Shown here: in pieces, positions 42,649 through 52,900 of the stretch | Position numbering within the stretch: the stretch's first letter is position 1 | Layout: each line of letters begins with the position of its first letter | Source of the DNA: CAZQFV01 sp964592645 | Lineage (GTDB): Bacteria > Chloroflexota > Chloroflexia > DTKN01 | Length of the DNA stretch: 64,000 nucleotides | Direction: 5' to 3' | NCBI GenBank assembly: GCA_964592645.1 | Contig: CAZQFV010000016.1 | Coordinates: 25,941 to 89,940 of the forward strand | The notes under the pieces: generated by a model | What the model was told of the DNA's origin: nothing | Database searches by the model: none | What the model saw: the letters and a program-made list of their open reading frames with translations, nothing else | Made by a program: the position numbers and the translations under genes

Positions 42649-43803
42649 CTAGGGAATCACCAACACCTGCCCCACCGGCAAACGATCGCCGTCGGTGATG
42701 CCGTTGGCGCGCATCAGCTCCTCCACGGAGACGCCATAGGCCGCGGCGATATCCTTCAGGGTGTCGCCCGGCCGCACCACGTAGGTGAGCTGCGGCGTGG
42801 GGGTCGGCGTGGCCGTCGGCCGCGGCGTGAGGGTCGGAGTGGGCGAAGGCACGGGCGTGGGCCGGGGCGTGGCCGTGGGCGTCGGCGTCGGCACCACCCA
42901 GGCGGTCGGCGGCGTCACGACGGCCGGCATCTCGGCGGATAGCGGGGCCGCGGGCGCCGGGCGCAGGCGGGCCGCCTCCCAGGTGAAGAGGGCCAGCAGC
43001 AGGAGCACGGTGCTGCCGGCCAGGATGGGAACCGGGAAAGCGGAGCGCGCCGCCGGGGCCGGGCGCGCGGCCGGCCCGTCGGCGCGGCGCTGCACCAGCC
43101 AGCCCAGCCCCATCTCCAGCCCCGCCTGGAGGAGCATGCACAGCCACAGATTGCCCATCACGGCAAAGGCCGCCGTCAGCGCCACCGCCTTGGCCAGCCA
43201 CCAGGCCTCCTCCTCGATCCCCCCGGGACGGCGCAGCCGCGCCACGGTCTGCGGACAGGTGTAGCGCTCGGCCACGATCAGCAGCAGTCCCACCCACAGG
43301 CCGGCCCAGGGCCCCCAGACCAGGGCCGGCAGCACGCGGTAAAAGGCCCAGTGTAGCTGCTCGGCGCCGGCCCAGACCAGGAAGAGGGGCCGGCCGGCCG
43401 GCGCCGCCGCCAGCCGACGCGCGCGCTCCATGAACCCCGCCGGCAGGGGCACGGCCCGCAGGTAGCCGCTCCAGGCGAGCCCCACCAGCAGCGCCAACCC
43501 CACCCCCAAAAGCGCCCCCCGCCCCAGGCTCTCCCACCAGGAGAACCCCTCCAGCCCCATGTCCGCCGCCGAGACATAGCCCATCACCAGCGCGGCATAC
43601 GGCACGCCAAGCGCAAAGAGCGCCGCCAAAACCTCCCCCGGCGTCACCACCCAGACCGGGGTGGCCAGAAAACGCCGCACGGCGCCGGCCGGCCGGCCCC
43701 ATTCCTGGGCCAGCCAGAGCACCACCGCCCCGGCGACGACCACCAGCCAGGAAGCGACAAACCAGGGGATCAGCCCCAGGGCCTCGCGGTTCAAGACCAC
43801 CAT
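42649..43803 (-). CDS. Polytopic membrane protein with C-terminal LysM domain
   Basis: A 384-residue protein. Several membrane helices (about 8-30, 58-76, 98-115, 145-180, 200-225) form the first two-thirds. After one more membrane segment near 250-265 comes a Pro/Thr linker with TPTPTATPRPTP-like repeats (about 290-335). The last 45 residues are a LysM domain: YVVRPGDTLKDIAAAYGVSV and ELMRANGITDGDRLPVGQVL. LysM binds peptidoglycan, so the stalk should face the cell wall. The membrane part is weakly like CPBP or similar integral proteins; I cannot name it. Confidence 0.8.
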   Translation of the reverse strand: MVVLNREALGLIPWFVASWLVVVAGAVVLWLAQEWGRPAGAVRRFLATPVWVVTPGEVLAALFALGVPYAALVMGYVSAADMGLEGFSWWESLGRGALLGVGLALLVGLAWSGYLRAVPLPAGFMERARRLAAAPAGRPLFLVWAGAEQLHWAFYRVLPALVWGPWAGLWVGLLLIVAERYTCPQTVARLRRPGGIEEEAWWLAKAVALTAAFAVMGNLWLCMLLQAGLEMGLGWLVQRRADGPAARPAPAARSAFPVPILAGSTVLLLLALFTWEAARLRPAPAAPLSAEMPAVVTPPTAWVVPTPTPTATPRPTPVPSPTPTLTPRPTATPTPTPQLTYVVRPGDTLKDIAAAYGVSVEELMRANGITDGDRLPVGQVLVIP

Positions 43804-43832
43804 CGGATCACCTGACGAGAAGTCATCTCATG

Positions 43833-43851
43833 AACCACAAAGACACCAAGG
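43833..43851. repeat. Copy of the AACCACAAAGACACCAAGG repeat
   Basis: A single clean copy in the leader of the LysM gene, on the opposite strand to the one at 45671-45699. Confidence 0.55.
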
Positions 43852-43912
43852 TTCATTATACCAGAACGGGCAACTTTTCCGCAAACGGCGTGCAGAGATC
43901 GGGTGGATGGGT

Positions 43913-44031
43913 GCATTTCACTTGAGTCCGCCGTCGCCCCGGCGCCGCGTTTCAACAACTGCAAAGCCACACCACGACAAGGGGAAAACAGCAATTCGTC
44001 ACACCCATACTCCCCCACTCAAGTGAAATGC
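43913..44031. repeat. MITE-like element with 15-bp inverted ends
   Basis: GCATTTCACTTGAGT (43913-43927) and ACTCAAGTGAAATGC (44017-44031) are perfect inverted repeats around 89 bases. Similarity extends outward (GGTG... / ...CACC). No gene is inside. It lies between the LysM gene and tilS and carries the start of the tilS promoter region on its right. Confidence 0.6.
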
Positions 44032-44051
44032 GCCCCACCTTGCGAGGATCC

Positions 44052-44081
44052 TTCGCAAGGCGTGCGCTCCTGTGCTATAAT
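44052..44081 (+). promoter_or_regulatory. Promoter of tilS
   Basis: TTCGCA (44052-44057), 18 bases, TGC-TATAAT (TATAAT 44076-44081). The -35 lies in an imperfect palindrome, CCTTGCGA...TTCGCAAGG (44038-44060), a possible operator. Confidence 0.55.
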
Positions 44082-44130
44082 GCAAAAGGAATGCCGGTTG
44101 GTGGATGCTTTCTGCCAAGGGGTGAACTGA

Positions 44131-45624
44131 GTGGCCCGCGCGGATGTCCGCCGGCAGGTTCAGGAGCAGGTCGCCCAGGCCATTGCCCAGGGCGCACTGT
44201 GGGCCCCCGGCGAGACGGTGGTTGTCGCCGTCTCCGGCGGGGCCGATTCGCTGTGCCTGCTGCACGTCCTGCGGGCCCTGCAGCCGCGCCACGGGGGGCG
44301 GCTGCATGTCGCCCACCTGGACCACTGCTTCCGCGGCACCGAATCCTCTGCCGAGGCGGCGCGCGTGGCCGTCCTGGCCGGGGAGTGGGAGCTACCGGCC
44401 ACCGTGGGAGCGGTCGACGTTCCCGCCCTGATGGGCCGGGAGCGCCTCTCGGCAGAGGAGGCCGCCCGCCGGGCGCGCTACCGTTTCCTGGTCGGCGTGG
44501 CCGCCGCCGTGGGAGCCGCGGCCATCGCCCTGGGCCACACCGCCGACGACCAGGCCGAGACGGTGCTGATGCACATCGTGCGGGGCAGCGGACTGGCCGG
44601 CCTGCGCGGCATGCGGCCGGCCTCTCCACTGGCCCCATGGATGCGTGAGGGGCTGGCCCTGGAGCGCCCCCCGCGGCTGGCGCGGCCCCTGCTCTCCCTC
44701 ACCCGCGCCCAGACCGCGGCCTATTGCGCGGCCGCGGGGCTGTCCCCGGCCCAGGACGCCTGGAACCAGGACCCGCGCTTCCTGCGGGTGCGGCTGCGGC
44801 AGGAGGTCCTGCCGCTCCTGGAGACGATCAACCCGCGCGTGCGCGCGGCGCTGCTGCGGCTGGCCGAGTTGGCCGCCCGGCAGGAAGAGGACCTGGAAAG
44901 GCTGTTGGACGAGCGCTGGCCGGCGCTGGCGGCGCGGGAGGGGGAGGTTGTCCGCCTGGACCTGGCGGCCTGGCGCGGCCTGCCGCCGACGCTGCGGCTG
45001 CAGGCGCTGCGCCGCGCCGTGGGGCAGGTCCGGGGCCATCAGGAGGACCTCACCTGGGAGGCCGCGGTGGCCGCCGCCCTCCTGGACGAGCGGGCCGTGG
45101 GCGGCGAGGCGGCCCTGGCGGAGGATCTCGTCGCCCGGCGGGAGTACGGGGCGATCGCCGTCGGCCGGCGGGCGGCGCTGGTCGGCGCGAGCCCCTGGCC
45201 GGAGCTGGGAGCGGGGCTTGTCCCCCTGAAGGTGCCCGGCCGGACGGACCTGCCGGGCGGGCATGCGCTGCTGGCCGAGGCGCTGCCGCGGGAGCAGGCC
45301 GACTATAGGGCGGCCGGCTCGCTGGAGGCCTATCTCGACGCCCGGTCCTGCGGCGCCCGCCTCTGGCTGCGCACCCGCCGGCCGGGCGATCGCTTCCGGC
45401 CGCTGGGGTTGGGGGGGCAAAAGAAGCTGCAGGATTTCTTGATCGACGAAAAGGTCCCCCGGGCCGAGCGCGACCGTGTGCCGTTGGTCGTCTCCCCGCG
45501 CGGCATCGCCTGGGTGGTGGGCTACCGCCTGGACGAGCGCTTTCGGGTGCGCCCCGAGACGCGCCGGGTGCTGCGCCTGCGGTGGGAGGCCCCGGCGCGA
45601 GTTGCCAACCCGGACCGGCTGTAG
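44131..45624 (+). CDS. tilS: tRNA(Ile)-lysidine synthase
   Basis: A 497-residue protein starting at GTG after AAGGGGTG. The N-terminal PP-loop motif SGGADS (35-40) binds ATP; HVAHLDHCFRG and LGHTADDQAETVLMHIVRGS are family motifs. The C-terminal part has the TilS substrate-binding domain (LWLRTRRPGDRFRPLGLGG, KKLQDFLIDEKVP). It modifies C34 of tRNA-Ile(CAU) to lysidine, essential for reading AUA. It is followed by hpt, a common pair in bacteria. Confidence 0.93.
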   Translation: MARADVRRQVQEQVAQAIAQGALWAPGETVVVAVSGGADSLCLLHVLRALQPRHGGRLHVAHLDHCFRGTESSAEAARVAVLAGEWELPATVGAVDVPALMGRERLSAEEAARRARYRFLVGVAAAVGAAAIALGHTADDQAETVLMHIVRGSGLAGLRGMRPASPLAPWMREGLALERPPRLARPLLSLTRAQTAAYCAAAGLSPAQDAWNQDPRFLRVRLRQEVLPLLETINPRVRAALLRLAELAARQEEDLERLLDERWPALAAREGEVVRLDLAAWRGLPPTLRLQALRRAVGQVRGHQEDLTWEAAVAAALLDERAVGGEAALAEDLVARREYGAIAVGRRAALVGASPWPELGAGLVPLKVPGRTDLPGGHALLAEALPREQADYRAAGSLEAYLDARSCGARLWLRTRRPGDRFRPLGLGGQKKLQDFLIDEKVPRAERDRVPLVVSPRGIAWVVGYRLDERFRVRPETRRVLRLRWEAPARVANPDRL

Positions 45625-45630
45625 TACAAT
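45602..45630 (+). promoter_or_regulatory. Promoter of hpt inside the end of tilS
   Basis: TTGCCA (45602-45607), 17 bases, TACAAT (45625-45630). It overlaps the tilS stop, so hpt can be transcribed on its own. Confidence 0.6.
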
Positions 45631-45670
45631 CCTGGAGCAGATGAAAGAGGAAGGATGGAAAGAAGACGGC

Positions 45671-45699
45671 CCTTGGTGTCTTTGGGCCTTTGTGTTTGG
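45671..45699. repeat. Copy of the CCTTGGTGTCTTTG repeat
   Basis: CCTTGGTGTCTTTGGGCCTTTG lies in the hpt leader. It belongs to the same family as the blocks at 37430-37620 and 43833-43851. Confidence 0.55.
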
Positions 45700-45748
45700 A
45701 GGATCCTGGTGGTTTGGGGAACGAGTTCCGGGCCCAGGAGGAGCCAGC

Positions 45749-46291
45749 ATGCGTGAGGATGTCGCCAAGATACTGATCAGCGAGGAGCAGCTCCAGCAGC
45801 GGGTGCGCGAGCTGGCGCGGCAGATCGAGGCCGACTACCAGGGCCGGTCGCTGCTCGTCGTCGGCCTGCTGAAGGGGGCGGTCAACTTCATGGTCGACCT
45901 GACGCGGGCCATGCAGCGGCCGGTAGCCATCGACTTTATGGCGGTGTCCAGCTACGGCGCCAGCACCGAGAGCAGCGGCATCGTGCGCATCGACAAAGAC
46001 CTCAACGAGAGCATCGAGGGCAAGCATGTCCTGATCGTCGAGGACATTGTCGACACCGGCCTGACGCTCAAGTACATCCTGGAACTACTGAGCCGGCGCG
46101 GGCCGGCCTCCCTGCGCGTCTGCGCGCTGCTGAACAAGCAGGAGCGCCGCCTGGTGGACGTTCCGCTCGACTATATCGGCTTCGACGTGCCCAACGAGTT
46201 CGTCGTCGGGTACGGTCTGGACTATAACCAGATCTACCGCAACCTGCCCTTTATCGGTGTGCTGAAGCCGGAGGTCTATCGGCATCCGTAG
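45749..46291 (+). CDS. hpt: Hypoxanthine phosphoribosyltransferase
   Basis: A 180-residue purine salvage enzyme starting at ATG 45749 after AGGAGGAGCC. The PRPP-binding loop VLIVEDIVDTGLTL (about 94-107) is exact. LLVVGLLKGAVNFMVDL and the C-terminal YIGFDVPNEFVVGYGLDYNQ match HPRT. It converts hypoxanthine or guanine plus PRPP to IMP or GMP. The association with tilS is conserved in many bacteria. Confidence 0.94.
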   Translation: MREDVAKILISEEQLQQRVRELARQIEADYQGRSLLVVGLLKGAVNFMVDLTRAMQRPVAIDFMAVSSYGASTESSGIVRIDKDLNESIEGKHVLIVEDIVDTGLTLKYILELLSRRGPASLRVCALLNKQERRLVDVPLDYIGFDVPNEFVVGYGLDYNQIYRNLPFIGVLKPEVYRHP

Positions 46292-46342
46292 GGGCAGCCC
46301 CTGCGGCCGCCCGGCCGAAGGTTTATTCTCCAGGATAGTTTC

Positions 46343-47212
46343 TCATCGCTCCAGCCAACTGACGATGTATGGACTCGTCCGGCCGGGGTTCGGCAGCGCT
46401 GGCTCCTCGATGATCCACTCCCCTTTCAGCCCGGCCTCCACCGCCGTCAGCGCCCAGTGAGACATGGCGATCCCCAGGTCGACGCGCTGCAGGTCGGCGA
46501 TGCCGACGAGACGGGCGTACGACCCGGGCGCGTAGCCGGGGGTGCGCTGCAGGTAAAAGTGCCAGGCCGGCTCCCGGCGGACGATGCGCCAGGGCTGCTT
46601 GTTGGAGGCCGAGGGCGCCAGCCGCACCATCTCCAGCGCCTCGGCGTAGGGGCCGGCGGCGGTCCGGGAAAGCGGCCGGCCGAACTCGCCGTCGAAGAAG
46701 AGCGCTTCCCAGGGCAGGCGATGATGGGCGCCGACTGTGCGGCGGACCAGGGCGTTCCAGCCGCGCCCGGGATCGGCGCAGTAGCCGGCGGCGACCACCG
46801 CCGGGACATCTTCACCGCGCCGCCGGCCGATGCGGCGGGCGAAGCCGCTCTTGGTAAAGGTTCCTCCCAGCCAGCAGGTGCCCAGCCCCAGGTCGGTGGC
46901 GTAGAGGACGATCTCCTCCAGGGCGCAGCCATAGTCCTCGAGGTTCTTTTCCCCCGGCCCCATCGCCCCGACGATAAAGGCCGTGGGGTTGCGGATAAAG
47001 CCGTAGGTGCCCAGGCCGCGCAGGGCGGCGCCGTCTTGCTCCGTGGCCGACACCAGGGCGAAGCGCAGCGGCGTGCCCAGGGGGCCGGCGCGGATCGCGG
47101 CCAGGTGGTCGGCCAACTGCCGGCGCAACTCGGGGGCGATGGGCCGGTTCTCGTAGCTGCGGCAGGAGAAGCGCCGCCGGACGATTGTGGTGATGGGCTG
47201 ACTATAGCGCAT
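46343..47212 (-). CDS. Nitroreductase-family protein (TM1586-like)
   Basis: A 289-residue protein. It contains two half-domains of the FMN-dependent nitroreductase fold: TTIVRRRFSCRSYENRPIAP at the N-terminus, a central EDYGCALEEIVLYATDLGLG with TCWLGGTFTKSGF, and APSASNKQPWRIVRRE. The QPWR motif binds FMN. It belongs to the putative nitroreductase TM1586 type. The physiological substrate is unknown. It is a single-gene unit, convergent with hpt. Confidence 0.83.
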   Translation of the reverse strand: MRYSQPITTIVRRRFSCRSYENRPIAPELRRQLADHLAAIRAGPLGTPLRFALVSATEQDGAALRGLGTYGFIRNPTAFIVGAMGPGEKNLEDYGCALEEIVLYATDLGLGTCWLGGTFTKSGFARRIGRRRGEDVPAVVAAGYCADPGRGWNALVRRTVGAHHRLPWEALFFDGEFGRPLSRTAAGPYAEALEMVRLAPSASNKQPWRIVRREPAWHFYLQRTPGYAPGSYARLVGIADLQRVDLGIAMSHWALTAVEAGLKGEWIIEEPALPNPGRTSPYIVSWLER

Positions 47213-47248
47213 GGGGCAAACGCCTTCTATCGGCCCTCCGTCTCCCCC

Positions 47249-48349
47249 TCATCTTCTCCGCCTCGTCCTCTTGGCCGGGCCGTCGCCCGCGATGAACTCT
47301 TCCGTCAGCCGGCGGGCCTCGTCGTCCGGCACCTGCCGCGGCGGGGTCTTCATGAAGTAAGCCGAGGGTCCCTCGACGGCCCCCTTCAGCCCGCGGTCCA
47401 GGGCCAGCTTGAGGCAGCGGATGGCGTCGATGACCACGCCGGCCGAGTTGGGGCTGTCCCAGACCTCCAGCTTGGCCTCCAGCAGCAGCGGCGTATCGCC
47501 AAAGGTCGTGCCCTCCATACGGATGTGGCAGAACTTGCGGTCGAGCAGGAAGGGCACATAGTCGCTGGGGCCGACATGGACATCGTCGGATGGCAGGGTG
47601 TAGTCGAGCATGCTGGTGACGGCCCCGGTCTTGGAAATCTTTTTTGACTCCAGCCGCTCGCGCTCCAGCATGTTCAGGAAATCGGTATTGCCGCCAAAGT
47701 TGAGCTGGTAGGTGCGCTCCAGGCGCACGCCGCGCTGGCGGAAGAGAGTGGTCAGGACGCGGTGCAGGATGGTGGCCCCGACCTGCGACTTGATGTCGTC
47801 GCCGATCAGCGGCAGGCCGCGCTCCTCGAAGCGGCGCTGCCAATAGGGCTGCGAGGCGATAAAGACGGGGATGCAGTTGATAAAGCCGCAGCCGGCCTCC
47901 AGGACCTGCTCGACGTACCACTTGGTGGCCATCTCCGAGCCCACGGGCAGGTAGTTGATGACCATGTCGGTCTTGGTCTCGCGCAGGATGCCGACGATGT
48001 CGGCGGTGGGCCCCGGGGCTTTCCGGATGATCTGCGACAGGTATTTGCCCAGGCCGTCGTGGGTCATGCCGCGGTGCACCGGCACGCCGAGCGGCGGGAC
48101 GTCGGCGAAGCGGCGGGTGTTGTTGGGGGCGGCGTAGATGGCCTCGGCCAGGTCTCTGCCCACCTTGTTGGCGTCGATGTCAAAGGCCGCGGAGAACTCG
48201 ATGTCGTTGACATGGTAGCCGCCGAGGACGACATGCATCAGGCCGGGGACAAAGTCGCCCGGCGAGGCGTCGCGGTAAAAGTGGACGCCCTGTACCAGCG
48301 ACGAGGCGCAGTTGCCCACCCCGATGATGGCGACACGGATTTTGCCCAC
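47249..48349 (-). CDS. ino1: myo-Inositol-1-phosphate synthase
   Basis: A 366-residue protein. I chose GTG 48349, 7 bases after AAGGAGG. The Rossmann motif is VAIIGVGNCASSLVQG (about 5-20). Other conserved blocks are DMVINYLPVGSEMATKWY, GCGFINCIPVFIAS, LIGDDIKSQVGATILHRVL and QLNFGGNTDFLNM, all typical of the archaeal/actinobacterial-type enzyme. It turns glucose-6-phosphate into 1L-myo-inositol-1-phosphate with NAD. It suggests inositol lipids or an inositol-derived solute in this organism. Confidence 0.92.
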   Translation of the reverse strand: MGKIRVAIIGVGNCASSLVQGVHFYRDASPGDFVPGLMHVVLGGYHVNDIEFSAAFDIDANKVGRDLAEAIYAAPNNTRRFADVPPLGVPVHRGMTHDGLGKYLSQIIRKAPGPTADIVGILRETKTDMVINYLPVGSEMATKWYVEQVLEAGCGFINCIPVFIASQPYWQRRFEERGLPLIGDDIKSQVGATILHRVLTTLFRQRGVRLERTYQLNFGGNTDFLNMLERERLESKKISKTGAVTSMLDYTLPSDDVHVGPSDYVPFLLDRKFCHIRMEGTTFGDTPLLLEAKLEVWDSPNSAGVVIDAIRCLKLALDRGLKGAVEGPSAYFMKTPPRQVPDDEARRLTEEFIAGDGPAKRTRRRR

Positions 48350-48359
48350 AGGCTCCTCC

Positions 48360-49691
48360 TTACGATTCACTCTCCACGGGGCCTCCTTCGCCCGCCCGGT
48401 AGGCCCTGTCCAGCAGCTCGATCGGGTGCAATACCTGCATCTCCAGCCCGGCCCGGCGCACCCCGCGCCAGAGCTGCATCTGGCAGCCGGGGCAGCCGCT
48501 GACAATCGCCTGGGCCCGGGTCCGGGCGGCGTTGGCCATCTTGCGGTCCAGGATCTCGCCGGAGCCGCGCGGATCGGTGAGGGCGTGGCTGCCGGCGTTG
48601 CCGCAGCACCAGTCGGCCTCGGCCATCTCCACGTACTCCAGGCCGGGGATCATCCGCAGGAGCTGGCGCGGCTCCTTGGTGACCTTCTGGGCGCGCACCA
48701 GGTGGCAGGGGTCGTGGTAGGTAACGCGCATCTCGACGCGGCCCCGGGGGGGCTCGATGCCGATCTGCACCAGGTAGGCGCTGATGTCGCGCACCTTGCC
48801 GCTAAAGGAGCGGGCGCGTTCGGCCCATTGCGGATCGCCGGACAGGAGTTCGCCGTACTCCACCATCTGCGCCCCGCAGGAGGCGCAGTCGGTGACGACG
48901 GCCTCGACATCGGCCTGCTCGAAGGCGGCGATGTTCTGCCGGGCCAGTTCCTTGGCCACCTCCAGTTCGCCGTAGCCCAGGTGGGGCATGCCGCAGCAGG
49001 TCACCTGAGGGGTGACGACCTCGCAACCGTTGCGGGCCAGGACGCGCACGGTAGCCTCGCTGGATGGGGCAAACATCACGTCCTGGGCGCAGCCGAGAAA
49101 GTAGCCCACCCGGTGATGGCGTTCGCCCTGGGCCGGGGTGACCTCCGGCAGCAGGCGGCGCTGCGGCCGGCGGGGGATGGGCGGCAGGAGCCAGGACATC
49201 TCCCGCAGCCTCTTGGGCAGGAGGCGGTCCAGGCGCAGCCTCTCCACCAGGCGGCGCAGCCCCAGGTGTTGGTACCAGCGCAGCGGGGCGGTGGCCGTCT
49301 CCACGCGCTGGACTTTTGGCAGCAGCCAACGAAAGAGAAATCGGCGGATGGGGTTTTCCCCTTCGCGCTGCATGAGGTAGGCGCGGGCGGCCATCATCAG
49401 CAGGTCGGTGCGCACGCCGGACGGGCAGAGGGCCGTGCAGGCCTGGCAGTAGAGGCACTCGTAGACGATCTTTTTGAAGCGTTTGCCCGGCTGGAGCTTG
49501 CCCTCCAGCACGGCCCGCACCAGGGCGATGCGCCCGCGCGGGGCGTCGGTCTCCAGCAGCGTCCGCTGGTAGACCGGGCAGACGGCCGAGCAGAGCCCGC
49601 AGCGGATGCAGGCCCGTACCTGGGCTTCGTCGGGAATGGTGCCGTGGGGAAAGGAGCTGGTCTTGTCTTCGGACATCCTCGTCTCATCCAT
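48360..49691 (-). CDS. GlcF-like Fe-S oxidoreductase subunit
   Basis: A 443-residue protein; start uncertain (ATG 49691, or ATG 49676). Two 4Fe-4S motifs lie near the N-terminus: CIRCGLCSAVCPVYQR and CLYCQACTALCPSG. Two CCG domains follow, with TCCGMPHLGYGE, CASCGAQM, CCGNAGSHAL and CPGCQMQLWRG. This is the glycolate oxidase iron-sulfur subunit/LutA-like family. No GlcD/GlcE flavoprotein partner is next to it, so the actual electron donor is unknown. It ends 10 bases before ino1, suggesting one operon. Confidence 0.85.
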   Translation of the reverse strand: MDETRMSEDKTSSFPHGTIPDEAQVRACIRCGLCSAVCPVYQRTLLETDAPRGRIALVRAVLEGKLQPGKRFKKIVYECLYCQACTALCPSGVRTDLLMMAARAYLMQREGENPIRRFLFRWLLPKVQRVETATAPLRWYQHLGLRRLVERLRLDRLLPKRLREMSWLLPPIPRRPQRRLLPEVTPAQGERHHRVGYFLGCAQDVMFAPSSEATVRVLARNGCEVVTPQVTCCGMPHLGYGELEVAKELARQNIAAFEQADVEAVVTDCASCGAQMVEYGELLSGDPQWAERARSFSGKVRDISAYLVQIGIEPPRGRVEMRVTYHDPCHLVRAQKVTKEPRQLLRMIPGLEYVEMAEADWCCGNAGSHALTDPRGSGEILDRKMANAARTRAQAIVSGCPGCQMQLWRGVRRAGLEMQVLHPIELLDRAYRAGEGGPVESES

Positions 49692-49779
49692 CGATAGGCC
49701 GGCACCGTCGCCGGCAGTCTGTTCAGACGCCCCTATTCTACCGCAGGCGGGGCCGCAGGTCAAACGGGGATTTTCCCAG

Positions 49780-49808
49780 TTGCCAAAAGGTCCGGCGTGT
49801 AGTAGAAT
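49780..49808 (+). promoter_or_regulatory. Promoter of the giant secreted protein gene
   Basis: TTGCCA (49780-49785), 17 bases, TAGAAT (49803-49808), about 100 bases before the ATG at 49907. Confidence 0.6.
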
Positions 49809-49906
49809 GAAACTGCGTTCCGCGCCGGGTGGGGGAAAGTGCCTTCTGCCGAACTCTGCTCACCGAAATTGCCCCATAACCTGGTAGCCAGGACTGGAGG
49901 TCCGAA

Positions 49907-52900
49907 ATGAAAGCGCCAGATAGGGCCATTCGCCTTCCGCTTGCCGGCGTGAGCATCGCACTCCTGCTGGCGCTGCTCCTCACCCCGCTGCGGCCGGCCG
50001 GCCCGCTGGCCCCGGCGGCCCGAGCGCAGCCGGTTCAGGTCGGCCTGGTTCCCGACGGCCCCTTGGACGACCAATCGTTCAACCGGAACAGCTACCAGGG
50101 GCTGCGGCGCGCCGAGGAAGAGCTCGGCGTCGCCGGCACCGTCTATACCCCCACCTCGGCGCTCGACTATGAGCCGAAACTGCAGCAGTGCGCGGCCGAT
50201 GGCAACGACCTATGCATCGCCGTGGGTTTCGCGATGGGCGACGCCATCTGGAACGTGGCCCAGGCCAACCCCGGCACCGACTTTGCCATCGTCGACTTTA
50301 CCTGGGGCGGCTACCCCGCCAACCTACGCGGCATCACCTTTGCCTCGGTCGAGGGGGCCTACCTAGCCGGCACGCTGGCCGGCCTGATGACCGAGAGCGA
50401 CGTCCTGGGCGTGATCGGCGGCATGCCCATCCCGCCGGTGGACGACTTTGTCTACGGCTTTCGCAACGGCGCCCGCTGCGCCAACATCTCGGCCACCGTG
50501 CTCATCAGCTACACCCACGATTTCATGAACCCCAACCTGGGGGCGCAGTACGCGCGGGCGATGCTGGACGCCGGGGCCGATACCGTCTTTGCCCCGGCCG
50601 GAGGGACGGCCGGCGGCGCCCTCCTCACTACCACCCAGTCCGGCGCCTGGGGCATCGGCGTGGACGTGGATATGTACTATACCGTCTTTGCCGGCGGCAC
50701 GGTGCCCGGCGCCGACCGCCTGCTGACCAGCGCCCTCAAGCGCATGGACAATGCCGTTTTCGACACCATCGCCGACGTCGTCTCCGGAGCCTTTACCCCC
50801 GGCACGCGCCTCTACAACCTGGCAGAGGAGGGCGTGGGCATTGCCCCCTTCCACGACGCCGAGCCGTTCGTTCCCCAGGCGGTGCGCGACCAGCTCGAGC
50901 TCGTCCGCCGGGGCATCGTCAGCGGCACGATCGATCCCCGCGCCCCCTGCTGGGCCTACGGCCGCTACGTGGACGCATCGGGCGGGAGCGACGCCGGGGA
51001 CTGCGCCGACCCGCAGGCCCCCTGCGCCAGCATCGGCTATGTCCTGGGGCAGGCCCAGCCCGACGACCGTATCCTGGTCGCCGGGGGCACCTATACGGAG
51101 AACCTGACCGTCGATAGGCGCGTGTCCCTCCTGGGCGGCTACTCCGGCCCGCCGGACTGGGAGCGGGACCTCGCGCTCTATCCGACGACGATCCGCTCCG
51201 GCAGCGCGACCGTCCCCGGGGACTGGGACGGCTCCGGGGTGGGCGCCCCGGTGGTCGTCTCGCTGCCCGGCGAGCTGGCGCTGTGGTACGGCGGCCGGGA
51301 CCTGTACGGCAGAGAGCGGGTGGGCCAGGCTACCTCCCTAGACGGCATCTCCTGGGACAAATCGCCGGCCAACCCCTTGTTGGACGGCTCCGAGTTCTTT
51401 GTGCTGGAGAACGGGCCGGCCGACTACACCATGTGGTACTCCCGCGACCAGGCCATCTACCGCGCCATCTCCGGCGACGGCCTCTCCTGGACCACCGCGC
51501 CGACGCTTCCGGTGTTCACCCCCACCCACCAGGAAGGCTCTTGGGAACGCGACGGCGTATGGGACCCCTCCGTCGTCCAAGACGGCGGCGGCACCTACTG
51601 GATGTTCTACGAGGCGCTCAACGGGGATTGGAACCTGGTGCAGATCGGCGCGGCCACCTCCAGCGACGGCATCGCCTGGACGCGCGTCCAGGCGGACCCG
51701 GTGCTCAGCCCCGGTGCGCCCGGCGCCTGGGACGAACTCTGGGCGCTAGACCCCATGGTGCTCTACGAGGGCGGCGCTTTTCGGATGTGGTACGGCGGGA
51801 TCAACGCCGGCGGGGCCCGGCGGATCGGCTACGCCGCGTCGCCGGACGGCATCCACTGGATCAAGGACGAGGCCCACAACCCGGTCTTTGCCGGCGACCC
51901 CGGCCAGTGGGACGACGGCTCGGTGATTGCCCCCTTTGTCCTTCACGACGGCGGCTACGGGATGTGGTACCAGTCCAACGGGGCGATCGGCTACGTGACC
52001 TCCACCGAGGGCCTCACCTGGACGCGGTTCCTGGTGGGGCCGGTGCTCGTGGGGGGGGAGTTCGGTCAGTGGGGCGCATCCGTCGTGGGCTTTTACCAGG
52101 GCAGCGCCGGCGCCGTGCTGGACGGGTTCATCGTCAGCGGCGGCGACAGCGACGCCGGGGCCGGCCTGCGGATCACGGGGGAGAGCGCCCCGGGGCCGGC
52201 GGAGCCGGGGGAGCCGGGGTTCGAATACTGGGCCTCCGCGTGTCTCACCCTGCCCGTGGCCCTGTCCTCCACAGAGGCCATCACCGTCTACGTGGAGGGG
52301 GGCGACGTAGTGATGTCCCACACCGGCGCCCTCTACAATTGCTGCGCCGTGATGGCGGTGGATTTCGAGAACCAGGCTTCGCTGCTCGGCCTGATCGAGC
52401 GCCAGACCTACCCTGGAGGCGGCCCCTGCTACTGCCTCTGCCCTCACAACCTGGGGGCGCGTATCAGCGGCCTGGTGCCGGGAGAATACCAGGTGGAGGT
52501 GTGGGATGAGCCCAACAACCGGCTGATCCTGGCCGTCCCGGTGACCATCCCCGGGCGCGTGGCCGGGATAGAAGCCGGCGAGGCCCCGGAGGACATCCTC
52601 GTCCAGAACTGCGTCATCACCGCCAACCATGCCTACAACGACGGCGGCGGCATCCGCGTGTTCAACGGCGCTTCCGCCCTGATCAGCGCCACGGCCATCG
52701 TCAACAACACGGCGAACTGGGGCGGCGGTGTTTTGGTGGACCTGGGAGGGGTCGCTACCATCCTGGCCGGCGAGATCCGCGGCAACACGGCCGGGAGCTC
52801 CGGGGGCGGCATCGACGCCTGGTGGCCGGGCTCGACGGTCGACATCTCCTTCAGCACCATCGCCGGCAACCTGGCCGGGGATGGCGGCGGCATCCACGCG

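Noticed and set aside
43791..44018. A 75-codon minus-strand frame over the inverted-repeat element
   Set aside because: It covers the inverted repeat and part of the LysM gene leader; no ribosome binding site and no homology.
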